Positions 17,965 through 25,300 of a stretch of 59,309 nt of DNA are shown here, one piece after another (the first letter of the stretch is position 1; the number at the start of each line of letters is the position of its first letter). The stretch comes from Sulfuritalea sp. GTDB taxonomy: Bacteria; Pseudomonadota; Gammaproteobacteria; Burkholderiales; Rhodocyclaceae. The notes under the pieces are model-generated. The model saw nothing but the letters and a program-made list of their open reading frames with translations, was not told the origin of the DNA and made no database searches. The DNA lies in NCBI GenBank assembly GCA_030680805.1, contig JAUXUK010000061.1, forward strand, positions 1 through 59,309. Reading direction: 5' to 3'. Made by a program: the position numbers and the translations under genes.

Positions 17965-19253
17965 TGCTGGCTGAATCATTTCATCGCTTGACCAAGGTCC
18001 TGCTCGATAGTGGCGAGGCGGCGACAATGGAGGATGCTGTACGATCCTTCAGGAATTATGGTGTGCGGATCGTGCTGGGGCGTTCGGTTGCAGACGATCC
18101 TATGGCGCAGGTAATCGCGCTGACCGCCATCAACTCAGCGTCAAGAAGCTTTTTGGGCAATGTCGAGGTCGTGGCATCTCCCAATATGCCGCTTTTGGTT
18201 CGAGGTTTTGAGGGTGCGTCTATGGGCGATTTCTTGAGCTGGCTTGGAATCGAGGGGAAGCCCAGTGACCCGCAGGCGACATGGCCGACCATCGCAGTCG
18301 GCGACAGTGAGCTTGAGCATGCTGGAAATGGGGCTCTTCATCCGTGGGCAGATGGCTGGCGGTATGGCTTGGGGCAACCGCATGTCAAGTCCGGGAAGTT
18401 CTTTCCCCCCGCAGGTGTTGCTGCAGCTGGTCTTGCGGTTAGCGATGCGTTTTCCATGCTCCGAGGAGACAATCGATACGCGGGACGTCGAAACGTTGCT
18501 CTATCTCTTTGGTCCGCTTCGCCCGTAGAGAATTGGAAAGATGAGCCGTCCTGCATTACTTCGGTCCCGTCCGTATGGTTGGTGGGACTCGGCCACCTAG
18601 GGCAGGCGTACGCCTGGACGCTTGGGTTCATGGCGCCGCATGAAGGCGCTGTGGTGTTTTGTCAGGACGTTGACTGCGTTACAGAGTCCACCGTTTTCAC
18701 ATCTCTGTTGTCGACAAAAGCCGATATATATCGATCCAAAGCGCGCTTGACGGCCTCTTGGTTGGAGGCAAGAGGCTACGAGACCAGGCTTGTCGAGCGG
18801 AGGTTCGACGAGCACCAGCGTGTTGGTCTTGGGGAGCCCCGAATTGCGTGCTTCGGAGTAGACAACACATCGGCACGCCGCGCAATCGAGGGGGCTGGCT
18901 TCCGGTTCGTAGTCGATGCCGGGTTAGGTGCTGGGTATCGTGACTTCCGGGCAATTCGAGTCCGTACCTTTCCAGGTCCATCAAAGGCGGCTGCAATTTG
19001 GGCTAACGCCGACGTTCATAACAGTATTGAAAGTGCCCCCGCCTACAAGGCTCTCCTTGCTGCAGGTGCCGATCCGTGTGGTGTAACCATTCTCGCGACT
19101 CGCGCCGTCGGAGCCCCGTTTGTCGGATGCGTTGCCGCCGCGCACACAGTTGCCGAGCTTATGCGAAATCAGCTTGGCTTTTCGACCCATGGGTACTTGG
19201 ATTTGAATCTGCGAGATCCGCAAGCCATTGAGGCGGCATGCGCCTTCGAATAA
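17964..19253 (+). CDS. bilC: E1-like activating enzyme (BilC-like, ThiF fold)
   Basis: A 429-residue protein with a C-terminal ThiF/MoeB-type adenylation domain: VWLVGLGHLGQA (about 205-216) is the nucleotide-binding glycine loop and CFGVDNTSARRAIEG (about 296-310) carries the conserved Asp and Arg. Cys372 in ADPCGV is a candidate for the thioester cysteine. The 190 N-terminal residues are a family-specific extension. It should adenylate the C-terminus of the tandem ubiquitin-like protein and hand it to the E2-like protein. The start ATG overlaps the peptidase stop (TAATG). Confidence 0.85.
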   Translation: MLAESFHRLTKVLLDSGEAATMEDAVRSFRNYGVRIVLGRSVADDPMAQVIALTAINSASRSFLGNVEVVASPNMPLLVRGFEGASMGDFLSWLGIEGKPSDPQATWPTIAVGDSELEHAGNGALHPWADGWRYGLGQPHVKSGKFFPPAGVAAAGLAVSDAFSMLRGDNRYAGRRNVALSLWSASPVENWKDEPSCITSVPSVWLVGLGHLGQAYAWTLGFMAPHEGAVVFCQDVDCVTESTVFTSLLSTKADIYRSKARLTASWLEARGYETRLVERRFDEHQRVGLGEPRIACFGVDNTSARRAIEGAGFRFVVDAGLGAGYRDFRAIRVRTFPGPSKAAAIWANADVHNSIESAPAYKALLAAGADPCGVTILATRAVGAPFVGCVAAAHTVAELMRNQLGFSTHGYLDLNLRDPQAIEAACAFE

Positions 19254-19282
19254 CGACAACCTTTGTAATTGGAGATCAATCT

Positions 19283-19609
19283 ATGTACGAATGGCTTATT
19301 ACCTGGTTTCTATCCCGGCCAACCCGTATCGTTCATGTCGGTAATTCGCTTTCCCGCGCAGGGATGTTCCTGATCGTCGCTGGACTGCTTGGGCGCGTAG
19401 CGACGATCGGGGTTTCGGCGACTAAGAGTATGAGCAGAATTGAGACTGGGGTTCTGTTACTTTCGGACCTCTACCCAACGGTGCCGACTTGGTGGATACC
19501 GGAGTCAATCATCGGTTATGGCCTGAGCATTATTCTGGTAATTGCAGGTCTGATTGTTGTTCAGACTGGACGAGAGATGACGCGAGCACTTGGCTCACAC
19601 GATTACTAA
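19283..19609 (+). CDS. Small two-helix membrane protein appended to the Bil operon
   Basis: A 108-residue protein with two strongly hydrophobic segments (AGMFLIVAGLLGRVATIGVS and IIGYGLSIILVIAGLIVVQT), a short basic N-terminus and a charged tail. ATG 19283 has GGAGA upstream, and the gene begins 29 bases after the E1-like stop on the same strand, so it is probably part of the operon. It is not one of the four standard Bil components. It may be an effector, a sensor or an unrelated passenger; no family was recognised. Confidence 0.6.
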   Translation: MYEWLITWFLSRPTRIVHVGNSLSRAGMFLIVAGLLGRVATIGVSATKSMSRIETGVLLLSDLYPTVPTWWIPESIIGYGLSIILVIAGLIVVQTGREMTRALGSHDY

Positions 19610-19802
19610 CCCTCGCACGGATTTTACGGGATAGGTCAGTTAAGTAGTCGCCGTGAAAAAATGCATGTCGAGTGCTAGCATTTTGGACGAAGCGCTTCGG
19701 GGCACCCGATCGACTGACCGCTGACGCTGCTGATCACGGGCGTCAAGTGTGCGAGCAGCTGTATCTCCTTAGTGTAAACAATTCTCTTGGGTAGGCAATC
19801 GC

Positions 19803-20462
19803 GTGGAATTCGCCAATCGGATATTTGTTGTTATCGGCCAGCAAGTTCTCGAGCTCGTCAAGATGTCGAAATTGATCGAGAAGAGTAGCGAGGATGAGAT
19901 TAGGTCGTTCGAATACCAGTGTCCCGACAGCGAGCAGTGCGGTGTTCCCGTCTACCCAGCACTTCCAGAAAAGGAAAAAGGGGGACGCCAGAAGGCTCCC
20001 CGTGCTTACTTCAGGGCGGGAAAGGCGCAGCCGCACAAGGATTGTTGTCGACGTGATGGCGTATGCATGCCGCCACCGAGTGATGTCAAACCAACAACGC
20101 CTCCACTGGGCGATGGATCGTCTAAGGGGCCTGGTTTAGTGCAAAACGCTGGCGTGACGACGGAAATCGGCGACATACCGCGCCGATTCGTGGAAGGTGA
20201 AACGCGTGGCGATCCGCCTGGCGATGACGGCGACCATCCCAATTATCCACCCGGCGGCGATCCTCGGTGGACAAGTGGCGTTGATGACGGCGGCAACTCT
20301 AAGAAGCGGGTGAGTGAGACGGGCACTCGACACGTGATCGACCTAGTCAGAGTATATGAAACGTATTCACGGGAAAGGCTGGAGAGCGAGCCGCTGGACA
20401 TAAGCCGGTGCCCTGGCAGAATGTATCGAGAAGTGGCTCAGCAAAATAGGACTGGCCGATAA
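19803..20462 (+). CDS. Zinc-finger-like (CoiA-type N-terminus) hypothetical protein, perhaps truncated
   Basis: A 219-residue frame from GTG 19803; the natural start may be the Met before SKLIEKSSEDEI. It carries a cysteine/histidine pattern (FEYQCPDSEQCGVPVYPALP, then a FRAGKAQPHKDCC segment) like the zinc-binding N-terminus of CoiA-related nuclease-like proteins. A disordered Gly/Pro/Asp-rich middle follows, and then a helix ending HVIDLVRVYETYSRERLE. The stop at 20462 is followed at once, in the same frame, by part of a RES domain, so this area is probably a recombination joint. The gap 19610-19802 shows no gene. Confidence 0.45.
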   Translation: MEFANRIFVVIGQQVLELVKMSKLIEKSSEDEIRSFEYQCPDSEQCGVPVYPALPEKEKGGRQKAPRAYFRAGKAQPHKDCCRRDGVCMPPPSDVKPTTPPLGDGSSKGPGLVQNAGVTTEIGDIPRRFVEGETRGDPPGDDGDHPNYPPGGDPRWTSGVDDGGNSKKRVSETGTRHVIDLVRVYETYSRERLESEPLDISRCPGRMYREVAQQNRTGR

Positions 20463-20684
20463 GTGGAGAACCTGCCCGTAACCTGGGTCGTTGAGCCGCC
20501 AGGAGCAGCGACTACCGATTGCGGTGACGCATGGCTGGCGAGCAACAGTTCAGCGCTGCTGGTGGTGCCCTCCGTGATCATTCACGAGGAGTCAAACGTG
20601 CTCATCAATCCTTTGCATCCGGACGCCAAGAAGATCACGGCAGCGGCCGTGAGGCCGTTTATTTTGGCTATCCGGAATCTATGA
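20463..20684 (+). pseudogene. C-terminal half of a RES-domain toxin
   Basis: The frame reads LPVTWVVEPPGAATTDCGDA, WLASNSSALLVVPSVIIHEE and SNVLINPLHPDAKKITAAAV, the second half of the RES domain (NAD-degrading toxins paired with Xre antitoxins). The first half with its conserved Arg and Tyr is absent. The last residues after VRPF diverge, just where the ISL3 element begins, so the IS probably cut the 3' end. No Xre/DUF2384 antitoxin is next to it. Not expected to be active. Confidence 0.65.
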
Positions 20685-20693
20685 TTGAAATGG

Positions 20694-22049
20694 CTAAATT
20701 TCGCCACTTTCAATAAGTCGGGTCAGTGTTGATATGTCGACTCCGAAGTTAACTTCACGCTCGATCTCGACATGTTGATTTGAACGTTTCGGAGCTTCGC
20801 CCCCGAAAGACATGTAGCCCACCGTGAATGCTCCGGCCGCCGGTTCTTCTCTTCGACGGGCGAATTTTGGCCGGATGATCTGCTTCTTGTATGCGCCTTC
20901 GGCAAACAGGATCTTGGCACGCAACGCCTCAAAGCTGTATCCCCTGCCCAGACGGTCCATGATCCGCAACAGCCCGTTCAGGCATTCGGTATAGGCATTG
21001 GTGACCGGATGATCGAAATACGCCAAGATGTACGGCTGCCAGTTTCGCCAGGCGCGGATCAGATCAGAGAAGGCATCCTTGACGTCAGGGGTGACAGCCC
21101 TATCCCAGGCCGCAAACCTCGCCAAGGCCTCTTTGGGTGTCTTGGCGTCGTAGATTTTGAAGAAGTCTTCCTTGAGCCGGTAGGCTCGCCCCAGTTCGGG
21201 GTAATTATTCAGCCAGCCGGATAGCTTGAGCGCGTCCTGATCGGTCAAGTCATGCTCGCGCTTCAGCATCACAAACCGGTCGTGCATGAGTCCGCGACGC
21301 TGTTTGGGCGTCAGCGACTCACGATAGCTTTTGCGAACCCGCTCAAAGGCTTCGTTGGCCATTTTCAAGACGTGGAACTTGTCGATGACGATACGGGCCT
21401 GGGGCATCACCGCTTCAACGGCGTCCTTGTAGGGCATCCACATGTCCATTGCCACGTATTGCACCTGCTCATGCCCATCCAGTCCGGACAGGTAGCGCAG
21501 GATCGTTTCCTTGTTCCGGTTCGGCAGGAGCTCAACGATGGTGTTGTTCTGGATATTGGCGATGACGCCGCGCGGCCTGACCAAGTGGATTTCATCGATA
21601 CCCATCCACTTGGGCGTTTCGAAGCGGATCGTCTTTTCGAGTTCGTTGATGTAATCGCGAAAGATCGAGCGGACAGACTTTTCGTCGATACCGACCTCAT
21701 CCGCAATGCTGGCAAAGGTGCGCTTGATTGCTTGCTTGCCAATCCATTCAATCAGGCGGGATGTCATCGGTCGACGGGCATCCACGACCGGCAGGGGCTC
21801 ATAGAAGGTTTTGGAGCAGGCCCGGCAGCGAAAACGACGTGTATCCACGTAAATTCCAACTCGCTTGCCGTGGCTGGGTAGATCTCGGACCAGTTGCTCG
21901 CGGCGTCCGAAGCCGACGATGCTGTCGGACCGGCAATGCACACATGCGGTCAGCGGAGCCTTGACCTCGGCTTTGACGTGGTAGTCGTGATCGTCATGCT
22001 CAACGTGTGTGACGTGATAGACGGGCAGGTTGAGGATGTTGATGGGCAC
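20694..22049 (-). mobile_element. ISL3-family insertion sequence, transposase gene
   Basis: A 451-residue transposase: N-terminal zinc-finger part (ACVHCRSDSIVGFG, FRCRACSKTFYE), helix-turn-helix (RTFASIADEVGIDEKSVRSI), then the DDE core with MGIDEIHLVRPRG, AMDMWMPYKDAVEAVMPQAR, IVIDKFHVLKMANEAFERVR and a C-terminal YTECLNGLLRIMDRLGRGYS. This is the ISL3 family and appears intact. It starts with GTG 22049. The exact ends are not clear: imperfect GGCT-type ends near 20668 and 22063 are possible and no target duplication was found. It lies between the cut RES gene and the last integron cassette genes. Confidence 0.85.
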
Positions 22050-22066
22050 TGTGAACCACCAGCCAC

Positions 22067-22486
22067 TCAGGGCCTGGTCGGCTTTGTGTCTCGCGGCGGT
22101 CCACCTGCTGCCCCGCCGCCAGTGCCATCCCCACCTCCATCGTTCAGCGCTTGTTGAATCTGTACAATTCTTATTGAGAATGAGGGAATGACGGATTGAA
22201 TGGTGTTCCAGACAAGTTTTAAGTTGACACCGCTGTACTCATGAACCAAACGATTGCGCATCCCCGAGATGTTGACCCACGGTACATCGGAATGCATTTT
22301 CGTCAATTCGTTACTAAGCTTTGATACCGCTTCACCGATGATGGCAATATTGCGAAGCACGGCATCTTGGACGAGTTCGCTGGACATAAATGCATCTAGG
22401 TCCATACCTTGCGTGTATCGATTGATTTTAGCGATGGCGGCTTGGATGTCCGTCAAGTAGTCGGCATCTCGAACCAGCTTGCTCAT
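22067..22486 (-). CDS. hepT: HepT-type (HEPN) ribonuclease toxin
   Basis: A 139-residue HEPN-domain protein. The RNase motif R-x4-H-x-Y is present in SGMRNRLVHEYSG. It should cleave RNA unless neutralised by the MntA protein, which AMPylates the HepT tyrosine in characterised pairs. It overlaps mntA by the ATGA at 22483-22486. The C-terminal 25 residues are an unusual Gly/Pro-rich tail (DGGGDGTGGGAAGGPPRD) next to the ISL3 element, so the natural end may have been changed by the insertion. Confidence 0.85.
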   Translation of the reverse strand: MSKLVRDADYLTDIQAAIAKINRYTQGMDLDAFMSSELVQDAVLRNIAIIGEAVSKLSNELTKMHSDVPWVNISGMRNRLVHEYSGVNLKLVWNTIQSVIPSFSIRIVQIQQALNDGGGDGTGGGAAGGPPRDTKPTRP

Positions 22487-22773
22487 AGCGCCATCGCTTC
22501 TGCTAAAACGGAATTGCGAAAACGCACAGGAAGGTCATCAGCGGTTAGCACATCAACCGTGCAGCCAAGCTGAGATTCGATCGCGTTTTGAAGCGCAACC
22601 ATATCCAATAGCGTAGCGTTGTCCGGGGCATCGACCAACAGATCTATATCACTATCGTCGGTATCGCTGCCATGTAGCACCGAGCCAAAGACCCGAACAT
22701 TCGCCATTCCCATTTGCGCAGCAATGGAGATCACTATTGAGCGGTTGGCTCTTAATGTTTCCGACGGCCTCAT
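22483..22773 (-). CDS. mntA: MntA-type nucleotidyltransferase antitoxin
   Basis: A 96-residue minimal nucleotidyltransferase with the GSx10DxD signature (VFGSVLHGSDTDDSDIDLLV) and a second acidic strand near GCTVDVLTADD. In MntA-HepT modules this protein AMPylates the toxin and so blocks it. It precedes hepT with a 4-base overlap and has its own strong promoter upstream. The pair lies at the far end of the integron array and is oriented like the cassettes. Confidence 0.85.
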   Translation of the reverse strand: MRPSETLRANRSIVISIAAQMGMANVRVFGSVLHGSDTDDSDIDLLVDAPDNATLLDMVALQNAIESQLGCTVDVLTADDLPVRFRNSVLAEAMAL

Positions 22774-22806
22774 GCACTACCCCTTAATTTGGTATTGCGA
22801 GACAGA

Positions 22807-22835
22807 ATGATAACAATTTGCACGATTCACGTCAA
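22807..22835 (-). promoter_or_regulatory. Sigma-70-type promoter for mntA-hepT
   Basis: On the minus strand, TTGACG (22835-22830) and TATCAT (22812-22807) are separated by exactly 17 bases, 34 bases before the ATG of mntA. The pair of boxes is close to consensus. It lets the last cassette be expressed without the integron promoter. Confidence 0.65.
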
Positions 22836-22912
22836 TCACTAATTCCGGTTTTGTGCATAGAGAATTTCCTGGTAGCGACTTCCGCTTCGCGCCCATAGCG
22901 AGCCTATCTGAC

Positions 22913-23001
22913 CAAGGAACGTAGAGGTGACCGGCGCTGCGCGGCTTTATCGCGCAGCGTCCAGAGAGCGAAGCGAACGGGGTCGACCGCCATGTTAGAG
23001 C
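22913..23001 (-). repeat. Integron attC site 4
   Basis: About 89 bases with long internal complementarity (GCTGCGCG and CGCGCAGC around a short loop). On the minus strand it begins with GCTCTAAC (23001-22994) and ends with GTTCCTT (22920-22914). It is nearly identical to the attC at 23984-24072 except for the outer boxes. The ending core is degenerate against GTTRRRY. Confidence 0.75.
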
Positions 23002-23459
23002 TTCTTACACTTGGTTTGCTTGCCACAAGATACGCAGAAGTTTCCTTCGTCGTAGCGACCGAGACAAGATTGAATTCCCATGCGTGAGCGCATGTTGTCC
23101 AGGATGCAACGGGGCGACTTCTCTGAGTCAGGACAAAACATCGCGACCTTCCTCCGCACTTCGGCTTCTTCAATCGCGGCCTCACGGAAAGGCTTTCGGC
23201 CATCGTAGGATTTCGCAAGCTCAACGTAAGTAGATTCGTGAAACAGCGAAAGGTAGAGGAACTCCGGCAGAAGCTTGGCTTGCCTTTTTGCTTTGACAAT
23301 CTCGCAAGTGTTGTCTGGGCAATACCTGATTTCGCGGCTCGACACGACCTCTATGGATTCGCCAAGATCGCGCTTGAGAAGGTGAAGCACGTTCAAATCC
23401 TCGGCTTGGGCGAACCCCGTCGCGAGGGCCAAGGTCAGCGTTATGGAAAGTGAGCGCAC
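22995..23459 (-). CDS. Integron cassette: secreted cysteine-rich protein
   Basis: A 154-residue protein with a signal peptide (MRSLSITLTLALATGFAQA, cleavage before ED) and nine cysteines in the mature part, ending with FCVSCGKQTKCKKL. The pattern suggests a periplasmic disulfide-rich or metal-binding protein; no family was recognised. Its GTG start is 14 bases inside the cassette boundary, and its stop codon lies in the first box of attC 4, which is typical of cassette genes. Confidence 0.7.
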   Translation of the reverse strand: MRSLSITLTLALATGFAQAEDLNVLHLLKRDLGESIEVVSSREIRYCPDNTCEIVKAKRQAKLLPEFLYLSLFHESTYVELAKSYDGRKPFREAAIEEAEVRRKVAMFCPDSEKSPRCILDNMRSRMGIQSCLGRYDEGNFCVSCGKQTKCKKL

Positions 23460-23464
23460 TGGAA

Positions 23465-23533
23465 GCTCTAACGTTTGAGCTGAGCGGGCTGCGCCGCTTT
23501 TGGCGCAGCTCCGCTCGAGCGATGGGTTGGGCC
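23465..23533 (-). repeat. Integron attC site 3
   Basis: About 69 bases that can fold on themselves (GGCTGCGCCGC and GGCGCAGCTCC). The minus strand begins with GGCCCAAC (23533-23526) and ends with GTTAGAGC (23472-23465). Each box is complementary to the start of the neighbouring cassette. Confidence 0.8.
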
Positions 23534-23551
23534 TTGATTCATGGCGGGTGG

Positions 23552-23860
23552 TTATTGCTTTGTAAGGCGGCCAATGAACACAAGCAGCAAAATGAGAACC
23601 GCAAAAACTGCCAGAATAATTTTTTGTGACTTCGGCATTCGCAACTTCTCACCTGGGCTTAAGCGAGCCGCAAGCCTCCTTCTTTCTGCGATGGCGAGCA
23701 GGACCATGGCAATAAGAATGGCGGAAGCGACAAAGATACTACCGATGCTTGCAGGAACAAGGCCGGATACCGAGACGACAAAGAGTGTGATGACAACTAG
23801 CCAGAGAGCCTTAAGCACAAAAGTCCCCCAGCAACGTGGCGGGTAAGGCCGCGCCATCAA
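23552..23860 (-). CDS. Integron cassette: three-helix membrane protein
   Basis: A 102-residue hydrophobic protein with three predicted membrane helices (ALWLVVITLFVVSVSGL, SIGSIFVASAILIAMVLLAI and IILAVFAVLILLLVFIG) and a basic loop. It ends 18 bases before attC 3. No family was recognised; small membrane proteins of unknown role are common integron cargo. ATG 23860 or 23857 may be the start. Confidence 0.65.
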   Translation of the reverse strand: MMARPYPPRCWGTFVLKALWLVVITLFVVSVSGLVPASIGSIFVASAILIAMVLLAIAERRRLAARLSPGEKLRMPKSQKIILAVFAVLILLLVFIGRLTKQ

Positions 23861-23983
23861 CAGCGCTGTGAAACGGCACAGAGAGTCGGCACTGGCGATA
23901 CGGCGAAACGAATGCGAGAACCACCACCGAAGCAGCGCGGGAAAGCGAGCGGCAGCGAACGGCGGAAAGGCTCATGATTGAAA

Positions 23984-24072
23984 GGCCCAACGTGGAGGTG
24001 ACCGGCGCTGCGCGGCTTCATCGCGCAGCGTCCAGTGACCGAAGGGAACGGGGTCGACCGCAGGGTTAGAGC
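23984..24072 (-). repeat. Integron attC site 2
   Basis: 89 bases; the minus strand begins with GCTCTAAC (24072-24065) and ends with GTTGGGCC (23991-23984), with a strong stem (GCTGCGCGGC and GCGCAGCG). It shares almost its whole interior with attC 4, indicating related sites. Confidence 0.8.
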
Positions 24073-24084
24073 GCACTTGGTTCC

Positions 24085-24516
24085 CTACCGAAGATTGGAC
24101 TGCACGAAGGATGGCTGCAAAAAGAAGAACAACGGAAGGGAAATGCCAAAAGCAAGGATGAGCAACATTACCACCACTCGCAAAGCACGAGGAGTACCTG
24201 GCTTACGGTCGAGCCTTGCGAGGGCAAAAGCGGCTGGCCCAAAGATGGCGCCGACCACGAGAACAAACAGCCAGCCCACCGGGGTGCTTGGAAAGAGCGG
24301 CAGAAGCATGAGAAACCAAATTACCTCCCCGAGTACGAGAGCTACGGTGAGTTGTGTGCCAAGGGGTTGGGCAGCAAACCACACGCGGCCCCAACCTGCT
24401 TGTGCTACTTGAGGGATGGTTGGGATACCCACTTCTTCAGCCCCACACCCTACGCAGCGGGACGCGCCAGCAGCATTGCTAGTTCCACAAGCGCAGGTCC
24501 AGTGGTGGTCGGGCAT
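24085..24516 (-). CDS. Integron cassette: zinc-ribbon membrane protein
   Basis: A 143-residue protein. The N-terminus is a zinc-ribbon-like four-cysteine unit (WTCACGTSNAAGASRCVGCG). Three hydrophobic helices follow (LTVALVLGEVIWFLMLLPLF, WLFVLVVGAIFGPAAFALAR and VVMLLILAFGISLPLFFFL). The start lies only 12 bases inside the cassette boundary, so there is no room for a normal ribosome binding site. No function is known. Confidence 0.7.
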   Translation of the reverse strand: MPDHHWTCACGTSNAAGASRCVGCGAEEVGIPTIPQVAQAGWGRVWFAAQPLGTQLTVALVLGEVIWFLMLLPLFPSTPVGWLFVLVVGAIFGPAAFALARLDRKPGTPRALRVVVMLLILAFGISLPLFFFLQPSFVQSNLR

Positions 24517-24520
24517 GTGC

Positions 24521-24592
24521 GCTCTAACGTCGAAGTTCAGGGGCGCGACGCAGCTTCATCGCGGCGCGGCCCCTGGAACGACGGGTTCGGCC
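24521..24592 (-). repeat. Integron attC site 1
   Basis: 72 bases; on the minus strand GGCCGAAC (24592-24585) to GTTAGAGC (24528-24521), with arms CAGGGGC/GCCCCTG able to pair. The first box is complementary to the start of the first cassette at 25308-25301 (GTTCGGCC), as expected for a complete cassette. Confidence 0.85.
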
Positions 24593-24609
24593 CCTGAAAT
24601 GCAGTCACG

Positions 24610-24957
24610 CTATGCAGCCTGCAACAGAAACTCAACTTTCACAGCCTCGTATGGAAAAACAATGTGGCCGTCCTCTGTCTTGCTAAGCACGCCAGCGTTG
24701 AGCAGCGCAGTGATGTCGCCGTGCACAGCTTTTACGTCTCGTTCAGCACGGCGTGCGGCTTCGCGAATGGACACCGGCCCCGCCCCGCAGAGCACCTTGA
24801 GTAGTTCCCACCGCTTTTCGGTTAGCACCCTCCATAGCAACTCGGGAGTGGCAAAGCTGATACGCGCAGTCTTCTGAGCTTTCCCTGTCTTCCAGGCGTG
24901 AGCAAACTCGGCCATTGAATCGGCAGGGGTACGCACATCAAGGGTTACTGTTTTCAT
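24610..24957 (-). CDS. tumA: TumA-like HTH antitoxin
   Basis: A 115-residue protein starting MKTVTLDVRTPADSMAEFAH with a winged-helix region (LWRVLTEKRWELLKVLCGAG, then PVSIREAARRAERDVKAVHG) typical of HVO_A0114-type DNA-binding antitoxins. It overlaps the upstream toxin gene by 20 bases. It should neutralise the TumE-like toxin and repress the pair through the inverted repeat at 25234-25253. It is the second gene of the first integron cassette. Confidence 0.75.
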   Translation of the reverse strand: MKTVTLDVRTPADSMAEFAHAWKTGKAQKTARISFATPELLWRVLTEKRWELLKVLCGAGPVSIREAARRAERDVKAVHGDITALLNAGVLSKTEDGHIVFPYEAVKVEFLLQAA

Positions 24958-25234
24958 GGTTCCACCTCGCAATATCTTTCTGGAAGTCGGCGATCAACTG
25001 ATCCGGCGTAGTAAAAGCGTAGGCGCCTTCCTTTTTGCCGAAATGCCGGTGGTCGCCTTTCCCGACTTCGTTGTCGTAGCGGAGAACGCATTCTCCACGG
25101 ACGACATAGGCTAGCCTGTACTTGAACTCGTGCGCCGACCCTTTGAGTGGATTCGGAAGGCGCCACAGTACCAATTCCGCAAACGCAGACTCCGAGTAGG
25201 CGATACGAGTGTTAACGAGCTGAACGGCTTTCAT
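24938..25234 (-). CDS. tumE: TumE-family toxin (DUF6516-like)
   Basis: A 98-residue protein (MKAVQLVNTRIAYSESAFAE, LVLWRLPNPLKGSAHEFKYR, then VLRYDNEVGKGDHRHFG) matching the TumE/DUF6516 toxin family, whose partner is a HVO_A0114-type antitoxin as found directly downstream. ATG 25234 was chosen; an upstream start at 25270 lies inside the promoter. It is the first gene after the attI region, so it is well placed for expression and cassette stabilisation. Confidence 0.75.
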   Translation of the reverse strand: MKAVQLVNTRIAYSESAFAELVLWRLPNPLKGSAHEFKYRLAYVVRGECVLRYDNEVGKGDHRHFGKKEGAYAFTTPDQLIADFQKDIARWNHENSNP

Positions 25235-25253
25235 GTTGGAGATAGTGCCAACA
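25234..25253 (-). promoter_or_regulatory. Inverted repeat operator in front of tumE
   Basis: Perfect 6-base arms TGTTGG (25234-25239) and CCAACA (25248-25253) with an 8-base spacer, touching the start codon. A TTGACA box lies just upstream on the minus strand (25270-25265). Probable autoregulation site of the toxin-antitoxin pair. Confidence 0.5.
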
Positions 25254-25300
25254 TATGTGGCCGTTGTCAATCAGTCCAACGCTTACGGTCGACAACAAGG

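Noticed and set aside
19624-19644. Possible third copy of the shared promoter element after the Bil operon (TTAC...CAGTTAAG)
   Set aside because: Only part of the second block matches and the spacing between the blocks is much shorter than in the two true copies.
20660-22070. Terminal inverted repeats and target duplication of the ISL3 element
   Set aside because: Only imperfect GGCT-type ends could be lined up and no matching 8-base duplication was seen.
22913-24592. CRISPR-like repeats, because similar GC-rich units recur
   Set aside because: Units are attC sites of different lengths separated by whole genes, not short regular repeats with spacers.
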